This document shows, in pieces, positions 42,682 to 57,100 of a DNA stretch of 64,000 bases (position 1 is the stretch's first letter; each line of letters begins with the position of its first letter). Position numbers and translations under genes: made by a program. This stretch comes from Schizochytrium sp. TIO01 (Eukaryota; Sar; Bigyra; Thraustochytrida; Thraustochytriidae), in the NCBI GenBank assembly GCA_004764695.1, contig SMSO01000037.1, positions 2,362,837 through 2,426,836 on the forward strand. Reading direction: 5' to 3'. The notes beneath the pieces are model-generated. The model was given only the letters and a program-made list of their open reading frames with translations. It made no database searches and was not told the DNA's origin.

Positions 42682-45600
42682 TGAGTGAGAGCGACAGCGA
42701 GTCAGTCAAAGAGTCCCTCGTTCCATGGAGGCTGCAAAGGATGGCAGGCCTCAAGAGAGCGAGCGGCACGCGCGTGCGAAGAAGAAGCTAAGTATCGGCA
42801 GGTTGTAGCTAGCTAGGCAGGTAGGTAGCTAGCTAGATGGGTAGGCAGGCGTGGCAAGAATGCAGGCGCAGGCAAGTCTGATTGGTATCAGTTAAGATAT
42901 GATACACGGATGGATGAGAGTGCGTGCCAGTTTGTTTGCTGGTGCCACAGTGGTTATAGACATGTTCCTGTTCCTCGTTCTCCTAGTTAAGAATTTAAAT
43001 GTTTGAATGAATGAAGGAAGTACTTAATTAATTATAAATATAAAAAACGGGGCATTCGATCGATCTGGTTATAAAATAAAAGAGAAGAGGGACGATCGGT
43101 GCCGAGCTGCGGTTTGGGGGCTTTAGAGTGCATCCATCGCATCTCGATGGTTGACTGTTTGACCCAAGTGGCGAAAACGCGGCAAAGGCATTTAATCGCA
43201 AGTCGCCTCCGGAGACCTCTTCTTCGCTTGTGGCTCCACCACGGCCGCGCAAATTTCATTCTCAGAGACCCGGCGGATCTGTACGTAGAAAGGACAGACG
43301 GAGCTGGTGCAGAGGCTTTTGCTAGCGAGCTAGCTGGCTGGCTAGCTATAGCTTGCGAACGGCCAAAGAGGGACTCGAAATCGCAGACCTGGAGACTCCG
43401 GAGGGTAGCAGATAAGCACGCTCGTCCTCCGTCAAGGCGGGATTCAAGTACAGGGCATTGCGAGGTAGGTAGGTGATAATAATCGCTACCGACCTGCTAT
43501 CCACGTTGATTAAGTAACCGGGTTGAAGTTCTAAGGCCAAGCCGTCACAGGGCGAAACGCGGTGAGTGATCTCAAAGCTGTTGCGAATGAGCGAATTGAC
43601 AAACAAACAAACCCAAAGGATGACCTGTTTTTGGGCGGGGGGTAGAGGTGGTGTGAGGTGCAGAAGGGGTGCAGACCAGCAAGTGGGCGTGCGAAGATGA
43701 GGTTATTGTGAAGAAGCGTTCTCTCTGTCGATTTGGGCGAATTTGCTCTGTATGAGTACAGGCCTGGCTTGGCCTGGGGTATCATCGAGCTCGAATGACG
43801 ATTTTATTCTTTAGAAATGCACAAATAAAAAAAAAAAGTACAGATGGCTTGGAGACTCGGAGAACAAGAAACGTGCTGGTCAAAACTCCGTTATAACATG
43901 TGAGAGATTTGACAACAAGGAAGTTGGGTGACACTTGTTATAAGAAACATAGCTCTCCCAAGTCACCTGAATTGTGAAAAAGAATAAGAAACAATGCAAA
44001 GCTTGGGAACATGCACTGAGGTATGGCACGTAAAGGGGCATTAAATTAAATGACCAAGATCTGTTATACACCCCCCCAAATCTATGATGTTGCTATACAT
44101 CAAAAGCCAAATGCGAAATCAAAAAATGTGTTCAAAGAAATGAGGAGAACAGGCTGCATGCACCCACGAGACTGAGAATAATAGAGGACATTTGGCAACA
44201 TGTAAAGTTATCTTGAAGCAGAAGCTCCTGCATAAGCGACATTTTGAATGGCGGGGAATGAAATCAAAGCCTTTTTGTTTTCTTAAATTTCATTTGAAAA
44301 TATACAGAGAAACAGCCTAAAGCCTTTATTAACTTCATTGCGTATAGTCTTGTGTCAGTATTGTTGGATTGCCAAATGCTCACATATAAAATAAAACAAA
44401 GCCCCAGACTATATTCACCATTGAACTAAGTTTCTTTCATTTTCCAAATGAAAAGAATTGACAACGTGCAGATTAAAAAAATAACATTCTATACATTCAA
44501 AAAGGTATATGCAAGACCACCCTAAAAGGATGACTCCTGCATTTGAGAATGCCCCTAAGGTCTTTCCCCATTCGTTGTTGGATCATATCTGTGGCTTGTT
44601 TTTTAAAAAGTTAGAAACTAACGTTTTCAAATTCTGTTTAACATCATAAATGAAAAAATAAAATAAAAACTATTCTGCATTTTTGTTAAAACATTCGAAA
44701 AGGAATTAAATGAAAAAGTGTCAATTGGGAGTATTTTCTCAGCCATGTTGTCAATTTCCTTACTCGGAAGACACACCATTAAAAAAAAGAAAAAAAAACC
44801 TACCGGTAAAGAGGAAATAGAAGAGGAAATAGAATGGTTACGCTGCCACGCGAAATTGGTACGAAGACGACTACAGTAGTCTCAAACAAAGGAGAGAATG
44901 ACAAATTGATTCTTCCTGGAACGCAGAGTAAGAGCGAATACACCTGTTCTTCATGTGCAAGGGAGAAGCAAAAGGTGTAGATATAAATATAATCAATAGT
45001 ATCGCGAGGTTGAAGTTTAATTTCATCTGTTTCTCTTCAATGGACTGACAATTTTGTTTCGCCGTACCCAGGCATTAGTTAGATAACAGCAAAACATGAA
45101 TTCTCTCATTTTCATGGTGGCCAAAAAGGTGTCTTGGGGGGTAGAGCTAGAGCTATAATAGTACCAAAAGGGAGAAAAGCTGCAACAAGTTTGACCCAAT
45201 TGGAAACAATCAGAAAAGGCTGGATATTGGAAATAAGGTATCATTCCCGTCACACAGAGAGAGAAAATGATTTGCTGCTGTTATTCTCTTTCTGTGTCTA
45301 ATAACCAGAAATCAAGAACTTAAGGTAAAATCTATTGAGATGCTAAAATCAATTGAGCTTAAGGTAAAATCAATTGAAATCTAACTCAAAGTTCGATGCC
45401 GCTTTCGTCTCTCTGGAGGCTGCGATGGTGCAATGAAATCTCACGCACGTCAGTCTCGGAGGGGAGAGAAACTTACGAGAGTACACGCGCAGCAGAACAC
45501 CCACAGAGATTCATTCTACTTGCGAATCGCAGGTTGTGAATGAGAGTTAGAAAGCTTTTGATGTCCAAGTTGTTGGTGGATCATCAGTTTTGAAATAAAG

Positions 45601-45941
45601 TATAAATCTGGGTTTAACAAAACAAACAATCAACGAAACAGATATGTACATATTTAAACAGCCACTAAACCAAAAGTAGGAGATGCCAGTGAAGGAGAAA
45701 ATGAATGATGCCCAAATTCCAAGGTTGCCGCCTTTAACAGCCAGAGCCAGTCGGCCAGGCCTCCGGGGATGCTTCTCCCTAGCGCCGAGTCTTCCCTTCG
45801 GTATACCCTCAATACGTAATCACAGAAGGTGTCAACTTCAAAATGAAAAAGCTGAAGTTCATGTTTGACATGTTTTAAATCATTGACCGCCTGGCTGGTC
45901 TACTCACATTTTAAACCCCGTCTTGCACCTTTACTACTTTG

Positions 45942-46181
45942 ATGAAACCTCGCGAAATTTTAATTATTCACAACAAAGAATTTCTTAGTCTCTTGAATTT
46001 GGAGTTCAGATTCGAGTACAAATTTGCTAAAACTGAGGAGGGAAACTTTTCCCCTTCCACTGATTCGCCATACTCTTCTTCGCATCTACGCTACACAAGT
46101 TATCTGATTGACGATGTAGCCAAGAGCACCGGTGGACGCCTTGCGCCTTATTTATCACCAGACTGGTTCCCTGGTCGGTGA
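45942..46181 (+). CDS. Possible small ORF, 79 residues
   Basis: ATG 45942 to TGA. The sequence looks protein-like (KPREILIIHNKEFLSLLNLE, EEGNFSPSTDSPYSSSHLRY, LIDDVAKSTGGRLAPYLSPD) and is not repeat-derived. No family is recognised; it may be an exon or chance. Confidence 0.25.
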   Translation: MKPREILIIHNKEFLSLLNLEFRFEYKFAKTEEGNFSPSTDSPYSSSHLRYTSYLIDDVAKSTGGRLAPYLSPDWFPGR

Positions 46182-47710
46182 CACCTGCCTCGGCCACATA
46201 TACCGCAACGAAAAGATTAATCAAGACTTGCTTTTGAACAAGTAAACAGCAAGACACTAAAGAATCTTTTTTATAAGAGTCTATGATTTCCAGTGATGTC
46301 TTACTTAAAAATAAATAAAAAATGAATTCGAACGTTTCTAACATTAAAACAAAAAATGTTTTCAAGATATATGCTTTCAAAGTTTAAAATAAACACATAT
46401 TTTCACTTATTTTAAAAAGTAAACCGAAATTTTAAATAAAAATAACAAGTGAATCAAACTGTCTTGGACATCTATCTATCTATCTCCGATCTGCCGCCCC
46501 AGAAGGCTTGCTGCTTCGAGGGCACGGATCCAAGCCTGCTGGCTTATGCTGCTGCACCAGCTTCTGCCTGCGAATTGGTCCACCACTCTCCACTCACATC
46601 CATCTTCGCGGCAACGCTCGAAACTCCAAAAAGTGGCCGCTCAGTCAGCCAATTAATTACCTCGAAACAGTCTTTCACTCCTCCTCAAATCACCAATAAA
46701 CCTTCAGTTGAGTAGCACCTTCAACAAAAAAGAAGACAAAGCTGCTGCCTGGACTTGGACTGACTGTTACCGGCAGGCCTAGGCCCGTGCTAGCACCTCC
46801 TACTGTCTCTTCTCCGCCGCATCACCTCGTCAACTTAGTTACTTCGATGGAAATAAAAACTCGCATTCATTCAATCTATCAGCTTTCTGCAGACTTCTCG
46901 CTCATCTTGGCTGTCTCCCTCCTCGCAGAACTCCAGGACCGCTGGCCCGAACCCTTCAGGAGGGCACCTCCCACTGCGAAGCTCGCGGGCGCTGGACGGC
47001 CTCGCAGGCAAAGCTGAGCAAAGCTAGGCCGAGCTGCGAGGGCTCCCAGCGCGGCGCTGCTGCCAGGGGCAAGCAAGCGAGAGACTTCTTTCCTTTCCCT
47101 TGCAGCGTCGTCGTTCTTTCTCTCTATCAATTCCATCAATAACGATCAATCAATCGACGATCTGGCTAGCGAGGATCTATCTAGACAGTGTGACAGAGTG
47201 CAGGCGTCCACCTTTTTTTTTTTTTTTTTTTTAAATTTAATTTATAATTTAAATTAACCTGTCTTTCTCCTTTTCTTTGGTCCTGAGGCTGATGTAAATG
47301 ATTGTGAGAGAGGAAATTGACAAACTCGCAGCTAGCTTCTTACCGATAAGAAGAAAGAGGTTTGGAGAGTGGGAGCAGACAGACTTTTATACTTATTTCT
47401 GTATTTAAAAAAAAGAAAAAAGAAAAAGAAAAAAAAAGGACCTTCCCTGTGATGCCGGGTGCAGAAGCGGAGTTGCTTTGGATGTCGTATACTATAGGCC
47501 AAACGTGCAATCCGCTCACTCACACAGAGAGACCAAGAGAGAAGGTCATGTGTAGGCAGATGCGGAGGTGCCAGGAAAGCGAAACCACATTCTTTCAGTA
47601 AACCCACCACTTATTTTGCTTTGCTATTCGTTCCTATGCTCATTCAAGTTCATACGCTCTATCTTTAAACCAAAGAAATTAAACAGTGTTTTTAAACTAA
47701 TCGATTTCCC

Positions 47711-47742
<32 letters not shown>
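47711..47742. repeat. (TTGA)n microsatellite
   Basis: About eight perfect units. Confidence 0.9.
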
Positions 47743-47743
<1 letters not shown>

Positions 47744-49588
47744 AAATTGAAATGAAAGCGACTGGGATAGGGATCGATAATCGTGCACCTGCCTGCTGAA
47801 GACCCAGGTTTAAGTAGAGAGAGAGAGAGAGGAGTGCACAAGGCTTTTCAAAAAGACGCAGCGGCACCGCGCAGGTCGCACATCCATGGCTCCGGCCGGA
47901 GAGAATGCACTGCGCCTATCGCCCGCCAGTGCTCAGCGGTCCCTCCACCCTCTCACCGCAAACATGATCCATTCGCCGAGAAGGCACGGCCGTCGCACCG
48001 AGAGCAGGGCGCTACGCAAACGGATCACTGCTCTGACCATAGTGTTAAAAACCAACAACAACAACAACAAAACAAAGAAGAGGGGTTTTCACGCCGCAGG
48101 ATAAACAAAACTGAGAGAGAGAAAGACTAATCGTATACCCTGGAGAACTAAAATTATAATTTCACTTCGAATTTAAAAATTGTATATTAGCTTTAAAAAA
48201 AAGGTGAAAGGAACGAGAGAGAGACGCAGGCAGAGACTTCCCTACCTCCTTGCTTTATGTGGACCTCCTTCAGCCGAGCCGCCGACAGAGGCCAGGAGAG
48301 AGAAGAGCAGATCGCAACAACTTCGTCGCACTGTCGGCAAGTGCCAGAAACAAGGCCAATCACAGGCGCTTTTGCCGCAAAAGGAAAACAACAACACGAC
48401 ACATCAGATTTCTCTGAAAAGGCGAAACCATCAAATTGGACTTCGCTCTTGTGTCCCCACCCCTCTTTTGGTTTTGCCAGAATAGCCCAGTGACGGGTAA
48501 CATGTGTCTCCACCTGCGCTTGCTGATGTGGAGACCGGGTGGTTCTGTCGTAGTGTCTACCTACTCTTGTTGAAGTATGAGGTGCATACTAACTAAGCAC
48601 TGATGGAGGCCTAGAGTACCTGGTAGGTGCCTGTTATTGAGGGCGCTGTGGTGGCTTGGTTCTCTCGTTCCGTCTGTGAGTCAGCACAGTTGTGAGTTGT
48701 CGGCCGAGATCTGCGGGAACCCGAGAGCTCCTCTCTTTGGAAGGAGGCTTTCTCTGAAAAAGTTCTCTGTCTTCAGACTGACGGTTCGCTCTGCGAGGAG
48801 GATTCTGCTCTTCCAGTACTCTTCTTCAAAACTCTTCAAGTTAGAAAAAAAACAAATAGTTTCGTACATGGATCTCTAGAGCTAGAAGAGAGGAGCTTGA
48901 AATAGAAATAACTTATATATATATATTTTTTAAGGGCAGGTATGGCTCTGCCTGTCCTTTTTCTCTGTGATCGCTCTTCACCGTGGACAGAGAGGGGCAC
49001 CCACTGCTTTGAACTTTGAGCTTTGAATTGGTTTGTCTGTTTGTTTGTTTGTTCGTTCTGTGGCTGCTTCACGCTCCCTCGCGCAGACTTGCTCCGCTTG
49101 CCTGAATTCGAATTGACATGGAGCGTCGCAACTTACTTTCTTTTACCTCTTCTTCGATTGGGCTTGTTTTTCTTTGGACTATCGACTATATGCATGCATA
49201 CACAAACATATTCGTAGCCAGGCTGTTGTTTCTCTTGCTTGCTCATGTGAGCACGCGCACAGATGCGATGAGGGCGGAGGCGAGGGAGAGCGAGGGAGCG
49301 AAGAGCCATTTGTTCACGGAGGAGACAAACTTTCGAGAGAGATCAGCTGATCATGAATCTTTCTTTGCAGTGGCAGTGAGTCTGTGTCTTTGCAGAAGAG
49401 GAGGAAGAGCGCAAAGAGAGGCGGGAGCGCAAGGAGACTGAGAGAGGGACGAAGGGAAGAAGCGCGACGACGAGTTGGTTCCACACATGGCGACACCTGG
49501 CGCGCGCGGCGACCTGCTACGGACTGCCTACTGCCATCTAGCCACCTGGTTGCTAGGAGGTCTTAAGTACTTGCTACTTACTGGCTGA

Positions 49589-49662
49589 TTGTTTGTTTGT
49601 TTGTTTGTTTGTTTGTTTGTTTGTTTGTTTGTTTGTTTGTTTGTTTGTTTGTTTGTTTGTTT
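49589..49662. repeat. (TTTG)n array, 74 bp
   Basis: About 18 uninterrupted units. It is almost identical in unit, strand and length to the array at 57813-57885. Confidence 0.95.
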
Positions 49663-50370
49663 ATTGTTTATCCTCCCTCTCTCTCTTTTATTATTATTAT
49701 TAATATTATTCTTTTATGAAGAATCATTTTAGAAAAAATATATTCTAATTTATTATTTATTATTTAAAAAACTTTGTTAAAGATAAAATATAAATCAAGG
49801 CTTGTTTGGTTGAGAAAAAGGGAAATTTCCTCCATCTGCGCGTCTGTTTGTCTGTCTGTCGGTCTGCGCGCATTTCTTCTTCTGGCTGCCGCTCGCAATC
49901 GATCCAGACAGCAAACAGGCCGGTTGTAGGCATGTCCTTGGCATCTCTCAACCCTTTCGAGCACTTTCTACTAACTGGTTCAGGGCCGCGCTGCTTTCCG
50001 TATGTAGCCCGAGACAGCAATCAGACTGCGCAGCGGATAGAGATGTTCATCATATCATAACACATGTTTTTTAAATGTTGGCAAGTAGTATGAGATTAAC
50101 TAGTAAAGTTGCCTTATTCCATTTATCTTTAAAACCATATTTTTTAAAATTGTTTTTAATTTTGTTTTTTGCATAAATTCTTAATTAAAAAAAGAAAAAA
50201 AGATGAAAGTACATTCCATTCAGGGGTGTCAGGTAGTACTAGCAGGTACAAAGAGAACAGGCACGTTCTTTCCCTCTTTCCTTTCTTCAAGAATCAGAAG
50301 TAAAGAAATTTCTTTTTAAACTAAGCAGGCGCGCGAGGGGTAGGTAGCCATTAGGACTTACTCTAAGCAG

Positions 50371-50403
50371 GTCGCATCGTCGTCGCATCGTCGTCGCATC
50401 GTC
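50371..50403. repeat. (GTCGCATC)n minisatellite
   Basis: Four copies of an 8-bp GTCGCATC/GTCGTCGC unit. Confidence 0.85.
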
Positions 50404-50862
50404 ATGTCTTCACCTCGCATCGTCCTCTGCTGTCGCAGCGCGCGCACTCACCGCTACTCTGGCAGGCCGGCGAAGCGGGTCCTTTTCCTGGTCAGCCCTG
50501 TCTTCTTTCTGCCTGCCCGTGGAGCCTTGAAGACGGCAAGGGCGCAGGCGGGGCTCGGCCGAGTGAGACGGACTTTGCGAAAGAAGGAGAGAGTGGAGAA
50601 AAGAGAAGAGCAAAGAAACAAACAAAGTCTGAGGTCGCTCAGGCAGTCTGAACGAGGTCGTGGACTGAGGAAGATTGCACTTCCTTTTTCCCTCTCTATT
50701 GCTGCTGTGGTAGGCAGGGTCGGGCTGAGGCAGGAGCGAAAGAAAAGTTTAAATTTTAATTTTAAAAGAAAAAAGTATTCTTAGTGTACTTTCTGCTGGT
50801 TTTATACATGAGGAAGTTTAGTTCCACTTTATCTTTAGTCTTCATGATTGTTTTTAAATTTT

Positions 50863-50907
50863 AAAAAAAAAAAAAAAGAAAGAAAGAAAGAAAGAAAGAA
50901 AAGAAAG
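50863..50907. repeat. Poly-A then (GAAA)n
   Basis: An A15 run continuing into GAAA repeats. Confidence 0.85.
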
Positions 50908-52878
50908 CTCAAGGTTCACTGATACAATACAAAGTGAAAATGTTAGTTCTGCAAACAAAAGAGAACGATCAACGAGAAAAAAAAGACGAAACCTAAGAAA
51001 GTGAGAAGGAGACATGGCAAAAGTTCTCATCAGAAACTTCGCCTCGCAACGAACTTTCATTTCAAAAATTAGGTTTCATGATGATGATATCTGCTTTCTT
51101 ATTGAACGTCAGACAGGTGCGCAGAGTAGACATTCATACATACCGCTCAGACTCTTTTTTTCTCCTCCTCTTGGCTTGGTCAGGCAGGCAGGCAGGCATT
51201 CAAAGTTTTTTTAAAAGCCGCCAAGAGTCCGGAAGAGCACGTGAAGTGCAGATTCTGGGCAAGCGAGAGTTCAAAATTACGCCTTGAAATCAGCCTTTTC
51301 TTCTTCTTTTTCATCCATGACACGACACTTCACGCAGGCGAGAGCGCAACCAACGATGAACCATAATTACCAGGTGGTACTGGCAGTGAAATGGATCACC
51401 ATCTACTTGAAAAGGCACGTTTATGGTGGCAGCTTGAAGTTGTTAACTCGTCTCACTTCGTCACTTCATCCGTGCAGGGGATTGTCAGTCCCAGTGGTAG
51501 GGAGCCAATGAACACGAGCAGGCGATTGTAATTAATATGTTCACAATCAGAGGGTCGGAGAGCAGCAAGTGAAGCAGGCACCCGCGACACGAAAGAATCG
51601 GTATCTTATCTTTGCATGCGGTGGCGACAAGCAAAAAGGTATAGTGAAATTGTTCAAAGCCGAGATTTGCCACATTTGTTTATTTCACAGGTCTCTTCGA
51701 CACACAACCCAGGGATCTAATCTACATTTCATTTCATTTTGTTTACAAATATTTCATTCCTGAGAAGGCTATGTAAGGGCCTTCTCTGTGTTGTGTGTAT
51801 TATTTTGTTTGTTTTCACAACAAAAACTACTGCCTTCGTATATCTGCATGATACGTTCTTGAAGGAAAAGAAAAAGAAAAAGGAAAAGAAAAAGGCACAC
51901 GCGCTGTTAAAGCCACCACGAATTTGTGGTGCAATGCGATCCGGCGACTATTCTGGTATCCAGTAGAATCTATTTTCTCAATGCAATGCAACTACCGCGG
52001 TCTCTTTCCTTCATAGATCTTGCAAGAACCTCTTTGGCTGCTGTGAATGATAGCCACCGATCCTATTTGACCAAGCAAGCTGTAGTAGCTTCCTTCCACT
52101 ATTGTGCTTTATTTACCTCACCACTCAGCAGTCAACTCGACCTGAGCTCACAAAGAGCGCTTCTGCTACGTAGGCTCCCAATTTCCCATGAAATGGATCA
52201 ATTCTTCAGTCAGACATCATCTGCCTAGCACCAAGGCAACCATCCACTCATTCCTCCACCCACCCACCCATCCACCCATCCATCTTCAACATACAACAAG
52301 GCAGAAAGAAGCCCAAAGCCCAAAGCGAAAAGCCGCATGTAAAGGCGGAAACAGCCGTACTGCTCAGCCAGTTCAAGCCAAACACCACTTAGAGAGAGCG
52401 AGAGAGAAGGAGAGCTGTCCATTCCTTCTGGTTCGCTGTGAAGGGCGCAAGCAGAGGCACTCGGTTTGCGCTGCTGCAGCTCGGGTCTCTCAGTGCTCTC
52501 GGCGCTTCCAAAAGGCACTCACGCGCACTTATCACATTGAGTACTTCGCTCACCGTCAGACTGCTAGCTAGCTAGCTAGCCACTTCCTATATACCTACTA
52601 ACCTACTACCTGCTTTGCCGGAATGCTGTCTTTTTTGTTTGTTAGTTAGCTATGCTGTAAATGGCATGCCTGCCTGTAGCTAGGTAGTAGGTAGTAGTTA
52701 GTAGTAGGTGCTCTCGTCTTGCTTGGCTTGGTAGTTGAGAAGATAAAATACTTTGTAGGTGGTTTCTTTGCTATTAAAATTTGAAGAAAAAGGTTCTGTG
52801 ATGGCAATGATAAGTTGGAAGGAAAAGAGGAAAGGAAAAAGAACGAAGGTGATCTTAATCCACAGAAAGAGGAAAAAC

Positions 52879-52880
<2 letters not shown>

Positions 52881-52921
<41 letters not shown>
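52881..52921. repeat. (GAAA)n microsatellite
   Basis: Ten perfect units. Confidence 0.92.
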
Positions 52922-54136
52922 CTGCGGATCAAAGGATCGCTTCGGTTTGACAAGGTTCTAGCTAGGTATATTATAGGATAGAATGCAAACTCCGTTTCTC
53001 TGCAGTCTCACGAAGATGTGTTCGAACATAAGAAACTTTTCAAAAGATACCTCAGGCTGCTCCGAAAGGTGCTGCGATTGAGGGGCAGGGACGCCCAACG
53101 AGCCTCTTCATCCCAAACCAGGTCCCGAAGAAGAAGAACCTAAAGCCTGACCACGATCTCACGTGCCCACCAATTAAAAATAAACCACCAAAATTAGTTG
53201 ATTGATTAGTTCACGCAAGATCAACTCGACCAGCTTCCGCGGCGTTCCTCACAGTTCTGCAGCGAACGAGTGCGTGGAAAGAAGAGGAAAAGAGGGCGAT
53301 GTGGTGCGTGCCCAAACCAAGTGGGAAAGGGCCCGGTTCTTGAATGGTATCGCATCCCTTCGCTCGCGCTTCAATCTCACGTTCAAAAGAATGTGCAGCG
53401 GGGGCGCTTGGGGCCAACAGCACGCAGGCCGGGAGTCCAGCGGCGTTACTACTCAGGAGCTCTGCACTTCTGTTTGTGAAATAGGGCAGCCAGCACTGAT
53501 AGATCCAACTTTGAATGAAAAAATGATGTTAGGAAGACCTGGTCAGCGAAGTAGCGGGAGTGCCAAAGCAGCCGAGGTCATCACGGGGTTATTAGATGAA
53601 GGTGGCCTTTTAAAAAAAAGAAAAAAGAAGGTATAAACAGTCTGTTTGAGCATTTGTTTGATAGTTTCTGCGTCTGTGCACGTTTGTCTGTTTGAGAGAG
53701 AAAATCTCAAAAGGGCCAAATAAACATCAAAGAGCGATTGCTTTTACTTGGTATGATTACTTTTGAAAAGCATTTTGTTTGTTTACTTTTTTATTTTAAT
53801 TTATTTTAAACATGATATATAAAACGTTAGTGTTAGTATGGTATTCCTGCTTTTCAACCTCTTAGCTAGCTAGCTAGGCAAAGAGAAGAAAGACTGGCGA
53901 AAGATGAAGGGATGCTCATCGTTCCTTCGCTCTTCTTGATTGCTCGGTTGCTGACTCATATTAGTTTGCTTCAGCTTGTCTGTTTGTCTGTCTCACTGCT
54001 CTTGCTTCCTTCTCCTCAGTCCGGACCTGTGGAGGGAGACTCTACAGAGGCTTTTGCTCGCTTTCGTGCGGCCGGTCACCCGTCCGGGAACAGGACTGAT
54101 GCCATCTTTTCCAATACTGAGGAAAGAAGGACTCCA

Positions 54137-54166
54137 TTCTTCTTCTTTTTCTTCTTCTTCTTCTTC
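54137..54166. repeat. (TTC)n tract
   Basis: Pyrimidine TTC repeat interrupted by one T run. Confidence 0.85.
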
Positions 54167-57100
54167 GATTCATATTCTTTATTTTTAAAGTGAAAGAAAA
54201 AGAAGAAACTCTCTTTCTTTTTTATTCTGCGCTCAAGTTCTTACTTTAAAGGACACCGAAGATGAAGATAACTTGGAGAATGATCGCTTCCCCCGTCCCT
54301 CTCTTTGTGCGCCTGCCTGCCTTTCTTTCTTCTATCGTCTGTTCGTATCCATTCGGATGTAATCAAGCCTGCGACCCTCATGTGTATGTATTAATTTTGT
54401 ATATTTATAGATCTGTAGATGCTTCTAGCGCCTTCTTTCTGGGCGGAGTCCCACGTTTATAGGTTTGAAGAAAAAGGAAAAGAAGAAAGGGCCCGGATAA
54501 ACTTGATGTTTTAGGTACCTATATCATATAATGTTGAAAGTTGTCTGCGTAGAGAGAGATACCTTCGATTCACTTTTCTCAGTTGCAACAGTCTACGATT
54601 GCAGAAATGAAAAAGGCTAAAGATTTCATTAAACAACGCTGCGTGTAGGTACTCCCACAGCTCTCACTTTAGAGACCTGGGCTACGCCCGCCTCTGCGAT
54701 CTCTTCTCTCATCAGTGGTTATTGCCTCTGTTCTTCTTCTTTTTCTTTTTCCTCTTTCTTCTGCGGCCGCAGTCAACTCAGCTCAGATCACTGATTGATT
54801 GGTCCATTGATAGATTGATTAGATGTATGAATGAATGAGGAGGTGAGGGGACTCTCTTTCTGTGTGTGGGTGGATCATTGGCCACATGAATGGTCAATTA
54901 TCAGCTAAGAAACAAAATGAGCAAAGTAAAAAGAAAAGAAAACAAACTTTGATTAATTATGAAACACGAGACGAGTATCCCTTCTAACCAGCTTCTTTCT
55001 CGTCTAAACAAGCCTTTTATATAATGGATTTCATCCAGCTTGGTGGAGGACAGAGAGCGCGAACTGTTTCTCAGCGAATGACTGAATCACGGTTCGGTCT
55101 TTTGCGGATCCTCCTCTCTTCCTTTCCATCGATGCTTGTCTCGACGTGGATATAATTCTCAAGACAGAACAACGCCATACACGTTTCAGAAAGAAAAGAA
55201 AGAAAAGAACAAAACAAAATCCAAAGGCATAACCGAGAGAAGAAGCGACTTTCAAAGATAAAAGCTTTCTCTTTCTCTTCGCGCTTCGTACTTATTGGCA
55301 GTTTGGCCGCGCGTGAACGTGCCGCCGCCTCTGGCGAAACCAAGATGCAGGCGGCACTTTATTATACACAGGCGAGGCGAAAGCAAACAGACAGACAGAC
55401 AGAAGACAGGCAGACAGATCGACACTCTCACACAACACACACATACACACGGAGGCAGACAGACGAAAGTCGGCCTGAGATCTCTCGAAGGCAGCAGCAC
55501 ATGCAAATGAGCTATCATCAATACGCCAGCCAGCAGACAAAGAAGAAATGCAGGAGCTTCGGATGAACTGAGCTCAAGGGAAGGCGCGCGGGAGAATGCT
55601 GCTGCCGCTCCACCTTCCTAGTGAGCGAGGAGAGAGCACTCAGAGGGACGGGGGCAGGAGAGAGCACGCGGCGGTGGTGTAACGCAGTGGCGGCACCGGC
55701 TGCGTAACTATGTAGTGGCCGTGTCTTCTTTCTTTCAAGTTCTCTGCGTGCAGCAATCACCTGCTGAAAATTACTCGCTCAAGATGGTCTTCGAAGCAGC
55801 GTATGTGTGTTTAAAAAGTAAAGTAAAACAAAACAAAAACAAAACAAAAACTAACTAACTAATAGATAAATCAATAAGAAGTGAATGTGCGTTCGAAACA
55901 GAGGGGAGTCATCTCAATTGACCAGAGGAGATCTTTAGGTGTGCATCATTGCTATTGCTCTGAAGGAAACTATTTTTTCTTAATGAATTAGACAACAAGA
56001 AGTAGAAGAGACATTGTCCGCTCCAGACGATGCTTTTGCTCCAGGCGATGTTTTTGGTTTTTGTTGATCCCTGGGGTTATGAATGAACAAGGTAGCTCTC
56101 GGATATAGGGGTGGCTACAATCCTGATACAGGTCAGGGGCTCCACTGCACCAGTCCGCGCAACTTTAGATGAATTACTTTGATAATTATTAAAACATGAT
56201 TTTTTAAATTTATCAGTAACCTAATATCTATTCAATCGCCAAGAGTTCTGTAAAAACGTTTTATTTTCAACGAGGACAGACTCTTTCGCTTATATTTCGT
56301 TTATTATTTTTCCAATTAAAAACATTTAAGTTTCATAGAAATGTGCTGTGCTCCCTGGACATGGTAGTGCACAGCAAGGAAAACAAAGTTCTCAGAACGA
56401 AGATATTTCCCTTGTTCGGACTGAGCGATAATATTAAAAAAATACAACACAGGCTCATAGAGCATCATAATAGCACTTCCTACCACAAGTATCGATGGAA
56501 ATAAATAAAAGTCTTTTGTTGAGGTGGAGCTGAGCATTTGCTGGTTTTTAGCTGAGCCTTTTGATGGGATCTGTAAAAGTTCCTAGGTCGTAGATCGGCT
56601 GTTTGAGGGTTTGTGCTGAGAAGCGCTCCTATTCCGCTTGCGAGTTCTCCAGAGGAACGTAGGTGGAGGTGGCTCAGCCCTCTAAGATAGCCTGTGCGAG
56701 TTGGCAGAGTGAAAGGGAATCAGAGAGAACAAGAATAACCAAAGTTACATGCCCGGTGCTCTTTGAACCTTTTAAAGCTAAGTAACCAATACATTAATTG
56801 AAATGTTATTGTCAACTTAAAAAATATTTCGTTTAAACAGAAGATGATAAACTAATTAATAAAAAATATGGAACAAATGTGTATTGCAAGTTACATGGAC
56901 ACCCTCGCAAAACACTGGTTTTGGGATTCGTTGTGACAAAAGTTACACAGGTAGTCTTTTGTATGGGGAGATTTTCTAAACTCCCAAGCGAAAAGAATGC
57001 CGTGGAGGGGACAGACTTGAAGAGGAAGCACATTAAAAATTCTTAGTCGCAACTGCTCATTCCCCACCAGGTACGAGACTACAATTCTGCAAGGCAATGT

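Larger units (their letters stand above)
38234..45941. other. 7.7 kb without a supported gene, microsatellite-dense
   Basis: Alternating GC-richer and A/T-rich patches with tetranucleotide arrays every few hundred bases. All frames are short and many are created by the repeats themselves. Palindromes TAGGTACCTA lie at 38256 and 41759. Confidence 0.45.
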
